Below, in pieces: positions 10,121-18,219 of a DNA stretch of 22,411 nucleotides. The translations under genes were made by a program, and so were the position numbers. The DNA lies in the NCBI GenBank assembly GCA_011763485.2, contig JAANSK020258163.1, positions 1-22,411 on the forward strand, read 5' to 3'. This stretch comes from Isoetes engelmannii. Taxonomy: Eukaryota > Streptophyta > Lycopodiopsida > Isoetales > Isoetaceae. Positions within the stretch are counted from its first letter, which is position 1. The number at the start of each line of letters is the position of its first letter. The notes under the pieces are model-generated. The model was not told the DNA's origin. It saw only the letters and a program-made list of their open reading frames with translations, and did not search any database.

Positions 10121-11254
10121 AATCCCATGGAGTCACCCTATGAGACTATTTCAGGTTGCATCTCCCCGATCTGATGAGGCAAGAAGAGCACAAGTCCCTT
10201 CCAGGAGCATAATGGTTCTATGGGTGGCTAGAGGATGTGGTCTCCCGACCCCCATCCGTACCCGACTTTAACCCCCAAGATCCGTAGGTTAGGATGACAC
10301 CCGCATCTATCGAGTCCCCAGGACGATCTTTTGGATTGACACTTGCGACCTAGGGGGTGTCAGACCCATACCCCGCCCACACACGGTGACTGATTATAAA
10401 CCTAGCACACAATAGAGGCTCTAGTAACTGCGCTCAGCAAGGCCCCACCACCACTTCACCATTCTGTCTGTTATATGGTGCTCAATCCCATCATAACATC
10501 TACAACTCGGTGGGCTCTATGCACAGGTTGCATTTATTGGGATTTATGGGGTTCTAGCTAAAAATATCTATAAGCCTAGTAGCCTTTTAGGCCTCTACCC
10601 TCCCTTATCCCACAAGCACAAGATGTGCATCAAACTATTATAATCTAATCATAACCTCAAATGAGCAACAACATAAGATCTAATCATTCATCTAAAGCAA
10701 CCAAGGGTCAATTCCTAACTAGAAATCCAAGCTATCTAGCCTACTAACTGGTATCTTCGCTAGAACTGTTATCTCGAAGGGTCTCCATCTTCTTAGTGAA
10801 TCCCCTAGATCGATTTGAGGCAAATTGGGGAACTCCAATTTGGCTGTCTATTTTTAATAGGTTTTCCTTGCCCAACTGATTTGGGCAAAGTGTCAACGCG
10901 AAATTAGTTATTATTAACTAATTTAGTATTTTAGCATTTTTAATATTAGGTTATGCCCTAATTTCGAATTAGGGTTTCCCTCTTAACAATTAATGAATTA
11001 ACATAGCTAACCGTAGCTTATGAATAATTAATGCACCATTAATTATTCATAGTGATGTGTCATGTATTTATACCCAAAAGGCGTACAATACTTGAAACAT
11101 CACAACAGTTCCAAAACTGCATGGGCTCATGCATATGCAAAATGAAAAACCTGAACAACTTTTCATTTCGTCTTCTTCTTCCAAATTAAACAAGCAAGCA
11201 ATGCAGCAAATCCTGGCATGTCTTCCATATTGTGCTAAATTCGTCCACATGACA
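10121..11254. other. Non-coding block with GC-richer left half and LTR-like hints
   Basis: The left half (10121-10600) is clearly richer in G+C than its surroundings. On the minus strand TATAAATA (11072-11065) is followed by an untranslated-looking stretch with short AACCCTAA-like runs. The + strand has TGTCAGACCC at 10358 and TGACA ending at 11254, a pair that could be the inverted ends of a solo LTR on the minus strand. The flanking bases do not match as a target duplication and no primer-binding site is recognised. I therefore do not call an element. Confidence 0.3.
11019..11051. repeat. Perfect inverted repeat, 15-bp arms, 3-base loop
   Basis: TATGAATAATTAATG at 11019-11033, loop CAC, then its exact reverse complement at 11037-11051. 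It lies about 14 bp from the minus-strand TATAAATA. Confidence 0.9.
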
Positions 11255-12057
11255 TCATGAGAAGGGTCTGATTGAACAATCAGAGAACCATGGAAAAAAG
11301 CATAGCCTCAAGCAGGAAGTAAAGTCAATAAAAGTTAAAAACAAGGTATTCACATTGAATGTGCCATTGCTGCAAGAATCAAGCTCCTCGAATCCCTGAA
11401 CATGCCATCAAACAAGACAAAGAACAAGAGAAAAGAGATATGAATGGGACGAGCAAGATAGAGCACTTTTACCGGCTCCTGCGAATCCCTGCATCTGCCC
11501 TTCCTTCTTTGCTTCATTTGCATTTGTTTGCCCTAACCTAAGTGGCCAGAATCGGCATTAGCAAGTATAATTCCTACAGGCTATCTGGCTCAAAATCGCC
11601 CTCATATGCACACAATAATAACAACTTTTACCTTCTAAATCCCCCCCCCCAAGGCCCCCGCATCAAACCTTCGGATCCAACTGCTCCACCCCAACAAAGT
11701 GCAGGCCAAAATATAGGTTTCGTGAGGATTCCCAAATGCCCTATTTGCGTACTCTTTTCTCTATAATACACCACTTTAACCACCCAAAACTTATGTAATA
11801 AAGATACTGTTTCATGAACTTGCAAACTAGATCATAATTGTAAGCAAACTCTATCTACCTTTATAGGATGATTAAAGTTCACAATTATGTTCTAGATGTG
11901 ACTAGATCAAATTTTTAATGACTGCACAAATAGTTTGGTGCTATTATTCTTCACATTTTTTACATTTTCAATAAAGAAGCACCAATCTTTACATCTCGGT
12001 TATAAAGCAGTTCAGATGTGCCATTATGTTAATAATTATTTTATGATAATCCTTATA
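11255..12057. other. Gene-poor stretch with a long C homopolymer
   Basis: No gene is recognised. A run of C's begins near 11641 and interrupts any reading frame for practical purposes. Open frames here (60-74 codons) lack motifs. Confidence 0.4.
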
Positions 12058-12074
12058 GATAGGTAGGTAGGTAG
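12058..12074. repeat. Short TAGG/AGGT microsatellite
   Basis: About four units of AGGT follow GAT at 12058-12074, and a partial unit recurs at about 12081-12087. Confidence 0.85.
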
Positions 12075-12421
12075 TTATATAGATAGGTTTTTTACGTCTA
12101 GGAGGGCCCACCGGGCCATGGGATGAACAATGGGCAGAACAAGGGGGGTTCACCGTTTTTTCCGTATAACCCATGTGCATGCACGGGGAGGGGTTTTTTT
12201 ACCCATTTACGTACATATATGTTCGGTAGGGGGTCCTTTTTTGGAATTTTGGGCATTAGCCTAGGTAAAATTTATTCGGAAGGGGTCAAAACTGGCTTCT
12301 TAAAAATCCGTATACGGGGGGTTTTTTGCTACTCCTTGCACGCACATGGCATACCCCCCCTTTATATGAGTGCATCCCCCTTGGGGCAGAAGCCCAACTG
12401 AAACTCAGGGACTAAGCTCCA
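12075..12421. other. Stretch with alternating G-runs and T-runs, no gene called
   Basis: Runs of four to six G's followed by runs of five to seven T's recur (near 12144, 12185, 12232 and 12315), with C-runs of five to seven towards 12350-12380. The + strand is open from 12123 to 12401, but the product is low-complexity and unrecognised. The composition differs from both neighbours. Confidence 0.4.
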
Positions 12422-12877
12422 TCACCAAACACAATAGCAAATATAAATTACAGATAAACAATGAGAAAGTAGAACAAGGTTATGCCGAAACTGTTCATGA
12501 ATCAAAGGTCGTTGTGCGTTACTATTGTGCTCTTGGTGCTTTGCTGTGTTTTGCTGCAATTCCCGCATGCAATGACGTACCTGCTCATGAACCTCAGCAT
12601 GTAGCTCCTTGCCTTGCAAGGCCACTATCTCTTTTAGCTCCCCAATATCATGGTTCTGGTAGGAGAAAGCTTCTTGCAGTATCCAAAACCTGGAGACCAT
12701 ATCAGTGTCTCGAGTAGAATTTGCCTTCTCCAGGGCATGAATTTTGCCCTGTAGAGGCTGCTGGGTACTGGTGGCCATCTCTATAATCTCCGTAAAGAGT
12801 TGTGCTATGTTTCCAATTTCCTGCTCAAATTGTTTCTGAGCTTGGACCCATGGTGTCCAGTCTCCTCGATGTTGTGG
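12422..12877 (-). mobile_element. Gag-like coiled-coil fossil, possible Ty3/gypsy remnant
   Basis: The minus-strand frame is rich in Q, E, H and K and has heptad-like leucines. Examples are WVQAQKQFEQEIGNIAQLF followed by MATSTQQPLQGKIHALEKA and DIGELKEIVALQGKELHAEV. Coiled-coil N-terminal pieces of this kind, sitting behind a tryptophan-containing segment, are common in gag regions of plant Ty3/gypsy elements. No zinc knuckle, protease or polymerase follows and no LTRs are seen, so only a small old fragment remains. It cannot be part of one element with the integrase frame at 13842-15190, because it lies downstream of it on the same strand, the wrong order. An ordinary coiled-coil host relic is the alternative. 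Confidence 0.35.
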
Positions 12878-13168
12878 TCAGATCTGCTCGAAGTCCAACA
12901 ATTTCTAATCTAGTCGAGTGAGAAGAAACGAGTTCAATAATAGAATCCCATGATGGTCGTCAACCACAGCACCGATTTATCCTATGGGCATGAGAACACA
13001 AGGGCAATAGTGTGGGTTTAATTTCCGCATGTTCTCAATTTGATCCAAGCAAAATTCTAGCGTGCAAGCCTGTAAGAACAAGAGGATAGAGAAAAAGAGC
13101 GGCCCTGGCTGCCGTGATAAATATTTTGTAATTTAAATAATCTTCATCGATTAATGCCAAGTAGGCAT

Positions 13169-13382
13169 AGTGTTGGGCAAAGCCCGGGGAAGACTAGAAA
13201 CCAACCGGTTAAAATTGCAAATTTTCCGATTAAGTTGGTAAGTTGCAGAAAATTTTCCGACAAGTTTTTGTATGGTTTTCTAATAAAACAATGGAAACTT
13301 TCAGCTCTAAAAACAAGATATCCGACTGGCCAAAATAACCATAGGAAATTTTCCAAGGGACCTAAAAAGTTTGCCCAGCACT
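13169..13382. mobile_element. Probable hAT-type MITE (214 bp)
   Basis: AGTGTTGGGCAAA at 13169-13181 is matched by TTTGCCCAGCACT at 13370-13382, terminal inverted repeats of 13 bp with one mismatch (14 if the outer T/A pair is counted). Termini of the form (C/T)AGTGTTGGGCAA are typical of hAT transposons. The interior repeats AAATTTTCC several times and has no coding capacity. The flanks GTAGGCAT and AGGCCATG are similar but not identical, so the target duplication is unclear or decayed. Confidence 0.55.
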
Positions 13383-13485
13383 AGGCCATGGAAGAAGAAT
13401 TGTGCCTTTTGGTACTAGCATCTTACATCCTTAACAAACCTGTAGTGCCTGATGGTTTTGGCTGTAATTTTGCGGTATTTCCCCA

Positions 13486-13499
13486 TTTATTTATTTATT
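13486..13499 (-). terminator. Overlapping AATAAA poly(A) signals for the minus-strand gene
   Basis: Minus strand, AATAAA occurs three times in overlapping phase (13499-13494, 13495-13490, 13491-13486), about 345 bases after the stop of the integrase-chromodomain frame. It is a plausible poly(A) signal for that gene, but AT-rich DNA makes chance matches common. Confidence 0.35.
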
Positions 13500-13841
13500 G
13501 ATGGTTATGATTGAAAAATACCCACAAAACCACTGATTAATCGGTTGATGTTTCAAAGTTCCCAAACAAGACCCAGAAATTGGACTCTGCTAATTAGCAA
13601 ACAGCAAGCGCCTCAACAGAAAGAAAAGGGCTAATATGCCCTGATAATGAACAAGGATATGTGGTTGATGAACAATGGTACCTGACTGGAATTTGTAACA
13701 ACGTCAATGTTAACAGTACTGCCAAATGACATTTGCTAAAATACAATTCAAACTGAGTCACATCTTATGAAGTTGTCAAGGTCTGGAATTGCCCAAAAAA
13801 TACACAGCCTGGTGAACAGGACTTGGAGATCAGCATCGCTC

Positions 13842-15190
13842 TTATCTTGTCTTTAAAGTCACCTTAAGGGAAGAAGGCAAAGTTTTCTGGCTATCAATAC
13901 TTGTTAATGAGAGTGTACAATGATGAGAAGACAATGGTATTTCCTGTAGAGGCACTTCAGATTCCCAGGTCGATTCTGCAGCAGCATATCCTTTCCACTT
14001 AACTAGATATTCCATTTTTGTCACCCCTTGAATCCGTGAAAACCGCGTATCCAAAATTTTTTCTGCCATAAGCATCATTTGCCCATCCTTCACAGGAATG
14101 TAATCAGCAGCAGTTTCAAGGGAATGCTGTAACTGACTAGAGTCAAAAGTTTCACTTAATCGCCATGCTTTCGGAACATCCAACATGTAAGTCCCCTTAG
14201 CCACAGAAGTTATAATCTTAAAAGGACCACAATAGCTAGGAAATAATTTATCAGACCTGGAAAAGGCATGATTATAATCTGCTGGAAGGATCTTCAGCAA
14301 GACAGAGTCTCCAGGGCGGAAAGCAACAGATGGATCTGTCAGTTCTATAATGTAATTTTCAATCTCCATCAGTTTTTTCGTTTCTTGCAATAAAGCACCA
14401 TCATCAGTCTTAATGTTGTTTGAAGAACCTGATGGGAATGAAGCAACATCAAACCCATATATTTTTCTGAAAGGAGAAGCTCCAGTTGCAGAACTGGTGA
14501 ATTTGTTATATGCAAACTCAATCAAATGAAGATCATTTGACCATCCACGTTCATGAGATACTGCATGCCTTCTTACAAGTGAATCTACCATCTGTTGAGA
14601 ATCTAGTTTGTCATGAAGCTGAGTTCCAGTGTTTGGCACGAAGTTATTGCAGACTGACTGTAAGAGCTCATTTTGTACATCGATGAACATAGATTTTGGG
14701 AATCCATGCAATTTGAAAACATGTCTCAAATAAAGATGTGAAATATCTCCAACACTGCATGTCTTCTTGCAGGCCATCAAGTGAGCTTGCTTAGTCGACA
14801 GATCAATTGCAGTAAACACTGTATCATGACCATCTGATACTGGCAAACCACTGATAAAATTTACAAGAACGCTTTCCCAGGGATTTTTTGGAGGTTCTCG
14901 AGAGGAGCTCTCTTGAATCACAGTTGCGTGTTTTCTCCTTCGTTGCTTTCCAAAAGTAGACCTTCTCGGCCTTTTCGCTGATTGGCCTTCTGACTTTGCC
15001 CTTGGTGCACGCCTATTAAGTTTCAATGTAATAGATGGTGTTATATCCCCATCTTGTGGTTGTGCACCATCTTGGTTATGTACTTGGTTATCAACCACCA
15101 CACCTTTTTTCGACCGAGTATGGTGTCCATTTTCAGATGGCAAGGTCTCTGAGCTTCTTCTTGATGGAGTTGTGGCTTGCGCTGCAGAAT
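13842..15190 (-). CDS. Integrase-chromodomain protein, Ty3/gypsy-derived, candidate host gene
   Basis: One uninterrupted minus-strand frame (stop at 13842) extends upstream to a splice acceptor after 15191. Numbering residues from the codon at 15143 (433 residues): 1-87 is a basic, Ser/Gln-rich tail with a bipartite nuclear-signal-like cluster (KRPRR, then KQRRRK, 57-72). About 88-225 resembles the Ty3/gypsy integrase core (NPWESVLVNFISGLP; SATGASPFRKIYG). About 275-330 is the integrase C-terminal region (FRPGDSVLLK, GPFKI). 360-402 is a chromodomain (EYLVKWKGYAAAESTWE). The core is strongly diverged from active relatives. As a fossil it looks whole over this part, with no breaks, but gag, protease, reverse transcriptase, RNase H and LTRs are absent nearby. 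An in-phase upstream exon (15322-15409) suggests a spliced host-type transcript. Known: chromodomains bind methylated histone tails. Inference: a chromatin-associated co-opted protein. Alternative: an old element fragment kept open by chance. Confidence 0.65.
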
Positions 15191-15321
15191 CTGTTTGTTG
15201 ATTATATAACCACCTCAGCTAAAACTTCAATATGTTACATTATCAAATATACTTAAAACCTAGTATATGTGCACTGTTTCCTCTGCAAAAATACAATCGA
15301 CATTGTAAACAAACAGCTTAC

Positions 15322-15409
15322 CATGTTCAGCATTTGAAAACAGATCTCGAGCAGTGGCCCACTCAAATGCACCTCTCTTTATATCCATGTCACACCCTTC
15401 AAACCCAAG
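15322..15409 (-). CDS. Predicted 5' coding exon of the integrase-chromodomain gene
   Basis: Minus strand: acceptor CAATATCTAG at 15410, exon 15409-15322, donor GTAAGC from 15321. An ATG at 15388-15386 opens a frame of 22 codons plus one base (MDIKRGAFEWATARDLFSNA...). The downstream acceptor AACAAACAG, ending at 15191, supplies the remaining two bases of a GAT codon and leads exactly into the open frame of the next exon. The intron would be 131 bp. The peptide is not retroelement-like and I do not recognise it. Transcript evidence is lacking. Confidence 0.5.
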
Positions 15410-16234
15410 CTAGATATTGACCTTTCAGTTCAGATGATATTCTGCAGAATACGGGAATATTAGAGATGAGAAACGTTAACTTACAAATTAGGTACCATGC
15501 TCCCTTGCGCCATTTTCAATTCAGACACTTTGCTTAACTACGAATTTAGCTCCAGGTACATTATCATGTGTTATTTCGGAAAAAAGAAAAAAAGATGCTA
15601 TTAAACAAAGAAACGTGTCTTCAAGCAGGCAGCATCCTACAGTAATCCTGTTTAGTTGTTCAAGAAAAGACGAAATAGCACTTACAGTGGAAAAAAAAAT
15701 ACGATTCTTCCATTTCTTTAGTCTTGCAGCTTTGGTCTTGCAAAATGCACTCATACAATGGGAAATAAATAAACACTTTTTCCCTTAAAGAAACCCATTT
15801 GTTTAACCTTGCAGCTTTGCAAGGAAAAGGAACCAGTCCCTCCAGTCACAGCATAGACAACAACTTAAAAAAAAAAATAGAGCAACTAAACTAGCACCCA
15901 ACGAATTATATAAAGCAGGTCCTTTCACGAGTCAGAGCAAGAAACATGGAAAAGAAGCTTTTACACATCCAAGAATCACCAAAAGAGGTAGACACAGTAT
16001 ATTTCCAGGCACCGTGCAAAACCCCCAACTAAGATAACTCACAAACATGCAATGCAACCTAAAAGAGGATGATACAACACTTAAAATCCGAGAAACTGCA
16101 GAAAAAACACAAAAAGGGCACTAGGCTTAAGCTGAGACAAGAAAGATGATAATACAACGCAATGGAACATTTTAGGAAGATTTAAAAAAAAAATCAGGCA
16201 GACCTTTCGAATATGTGAGCAAATAACCAAGTAC
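15410..16234 (-). other. Probable 5' intron of the minus-strand gene
   Basis: On the minus strand the stretch begins with a good donor (CAG then GTACTTGG at 16234) and ends with the acceptor before 15409. It is AT-rich with several A-runs on the + strand, as plant introns are. No other gene is seen inside it. Confidence 0.4.
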
Positions 16235-16310
16235 CTGAAGCTGAAGCGAGGTGCAGGGAGGAAATGTTAACCTGGAAAGAGTGCGCCTAGTGTCGGAGGT
16301 CCTGTGCCCT
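16235..16310 (-). other. Possible 5' leader exon of the integrase-chromodomain gene
   Basis: Minus strand: a C/T-rich stretch (CCTCCCTGCACCTCGCTTCA) typical of plant 5' leaders ends in CTTCAG just before a canonical donor GTACTT at 16234. The upstream limit is not visible and 16310 is arbitrary. No TATA box is clear. Confidence 0.35.
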
Positions 16311-16686
16311 TGTGTTGAACATAGACATAAACATAGTAGGTGTTCTTCTGAACATATGTTTGGCATACTCGCAAAACTTGGGTCTAAACTGTGCGCCAGT
16401 TTTGGCATGCTTTACAAATGAGGTAGCCATTTGGAGGAGTTTTCTGTGTCAGATTACATTGATTGGCACAACTAACTTCTATCAAACATTAGTCTACAAC
16501 TTTTTTAAACAAACTCTCTTTTTTAAACAAACTCTTAAAAGTTTTAGGAGCTGCATCTTTGCTTTCCCCCCTTTTTCTATTCCCTCTTTTTTGGTTGGAG
16601 GTTCTCGTAACCTTTAAAATGTTGCTAAACTGAAGATTTTGCTTGCAATTTTTCTTTATGATGTTGCATATTATAATCATGACCAT
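16311..16686. other. Spacer, no gene seen
   Basis: No family-level coding signal. A short tandem TTTTTTAAACAAACTCT occurs near 16500-16530. The region probably includes the promoter of the minus-strand gene. Confidence 0.4.
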
Positions 16687-16841
16687 GAAGATGAGAAGAT
16701 GATTCTCGTATCTTCAACCCTAAACCCTAAAGTGGAAACTATCATCCCATTACTAGTAGGTGAACTGATTATGACTAGGAAGATGAGATTCTTAATATCT
16801 TCAACCCTAAAGTGTAAACTATCCTGCCAATACCATTAGGT
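16687..16841. repeat. Imperfect tandem duplication with plant telomere-like motif
   Basis: The segment GAAGATGAGA..TCTTCAACCCTAAA..AAACTATC..TAGGT occurs at 16687-16761 and again, diverged and shortened, at 16779-16841. Copy one contains AACCCTAAACCCTAAA (about 16716-16731), two units of the CCCTAAA plant telomere repeat. Copy two has one unit. Confidence 0.75.
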
Positions 16842-17376
16842 AAAGTCTAGAAATTTCAGTCCAACAGGTGGGGAAATGGCTTATTACAACTTTCCAACAC
16901 TTCTATAATAGTCGTACACTATTTAGGTTAAAGATAAACATAGTCGAATAATGCTCCTTGCTAGTATCCTCAATATCATGTCGAATTCATCCTGCTAGAT
17001 ATCAAAATTGATGTTAGCTGTAGATACCCTATTTAACTCTATGATGATTGAGATAGCCACATACTCTTGCTCAGGTCACCTTATAGGTTGTTAGAGGTCC
17101 TTTTTCTTGCCCCTTATAAATCACATCATATATGTTGGCATTCATACCTAAAGCAATCTTTTATGAACTCACGATCTAAAGTTGAAATAGACAATACAAA
17201 ATTAGAGAACAAAAAGGGAGCTAGCAAGCAATAAATCAAACTCATCCTATTTGGAATTCCTATGAAAATTAAAAGAAGCTTTGTCGAAGACAACTGTGGA
17301 ACTATTTCTAATCTAGTATCGCGGGAAATCGTAGTTGAAAATCATTTGCAAGACCATGAGCGTGAAGACAGGAAAA
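16842..17376. other. Spacer, no gene seen
   Basis: AT-rich, with only short open frames lacking motifs. I see no RNA gene or sharp-ended repeat. Confidence 0.4.
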
Positions 17377-17572
17377 GGGGTCTTGAAATGGGTGTTCTCA
17401 AAATTCTCTCGACACTAAGGGTTTCTGGACATGCTTGTATGTGAGCATTTGAGAATATTGTGAACATTGAACATTGAGAATATTTGTCAAAGCATTCTTT
17501 GTAGGACATTGAACTAGTTTAGCAGGGGTCTCGAAAGGGATGTTCTCAAACTTCGCGACACTAGGGGTTTCT
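17377..17572. repeat. Pair of 50-bp direct repeats about 150 bp apart
   Basis: GGGGTCTTGAAATGGGTGTT..GACACTAAGGGTTTCT at 17377-17426 recurs as GGGGTCTCGAAAGGGATGTT..GACACTAGGGGTTTCT at 17525-17572, with about 15-20% differences. The second copy ends five bases before the target site of the adjacent MITE. Confidence 0.75.
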
Positions 17573-17576
17573 TGCT

Positions 17577-17847
17577 ATTCTAGTCATAGTTACCGGGAAG
17601 CAAGTTCTGAACTTGGTTCCCGTTCCGGAACTGGTTCTCGAGGGTCCAGAGCCTGAGTTTTCACTTTAGTTCCAGGTAGAAAAGGGAATATTCCATAAAT
17701 ATCCCTCGAATATACTCAAATATTTGTCGAATATACTCGAATATCCCGTTCTCATCTCGTTCTCGTTCCCATCTGTTCCTCTTTCCGTTCCGGATTTTGG
17801 GTCCAGGTTCCCAAAAAATTTCCGTCCCGGGTAACTATGATTCTAGT
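17577..17847. mobile_element. hAT-type MITE with perfect 8-bp target duplication
   Basis: The direct duplication ATTCTAGT (17577-17584 and 17840-17847) flanks an element of 255 bp at 17585-17839. Its termini are inverted repeats: CATAGTTACC then GGGA on the left, and TCCCGGGTAACTATG on the right, with one indel. Eight-base target duplications and CA..TG ends are features of the hAT superfamily. The interior is full of GTTCC/GTTCTCG-like units and has no coding capacity. The identical target duplications suggest a fairly recent insertion. Confidence 0.85.
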
Positions 17848-18219
17848 GGGACCATGAGCAAGTGCTCATTGGCTCCATCAAAGTGGTTTATGCGTTTCTT
17901 GCTTTAGGGCTTACAAGCTTCATGCCATTTACTTTTTATTATTTCTTTCACAGATAATAACAAACCGTCAAAAAATTGGATAAAAGGGCCAAAAAAAATA
18001 AAAAACGTGTTGCCGCACTGCAGGCACTTTTCCTGCAGAGTTCCGCCGGTGTTCAATCCCTTCTTAGCTCTAGATTTGAAAGGCTTTCCTTCTGCTTCCT
18101 ATTTCCTGACTAGCTCATTGTCGATCCTTTATTTGGGCCCGTGATCTGGAATCCCGAAAAACATTTTGAGTTCTTTAGATCGGCGCTTTTGTACTGGAAG
18201 TGGAATCTGCAACAACACA
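17848..18219 (+). promoter_or_regulatory. Upstream region and probable 5' leader of ALIS
   Basis: The stretch between the MITE and the ALIS start must contain the promoter and leader. A small inverted repeat CTGCAGG..CCTGCAG lies near 18018-18038. No definite TATA box or start site can be assigned. An in-frame ATG at 18166 would add 18 residues to ALIS, but the ATG at 18220 gives the N-terminus expected for the family. Confidence 0.4.

Noticed and set aside
10358-11254. Solo LTR bounded by TGTCA and TGACA with a TATA-like box on the minus strand
   Set aside because: Flanking five bases (GGGGG and TCATG) do not match as a target duplication and no primer-binding site or second LTR was found.
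11542-11825. Overlapping open frames on both strands around the C homopolymer
   Set aside because: Low-complexity Pro/Gly products caused by the C/G run, with no family motif.
12422-15190. Single Ty3/gypsy element linking the gag-like fossil and the integrase frame
   Set aside because: Both lie on the minus strand but in the order integrase then gag, the reverse of the family's order, and the parts between are missing.
18166-18219. Upstream in-frame ATG of ALIS
   Set aside because: The extra 18 residues do not resemble ALIS N-termini, while the ATG at 18220 gives the usual short Ser/Asn/Ala-rich start before KRLSKKPK.
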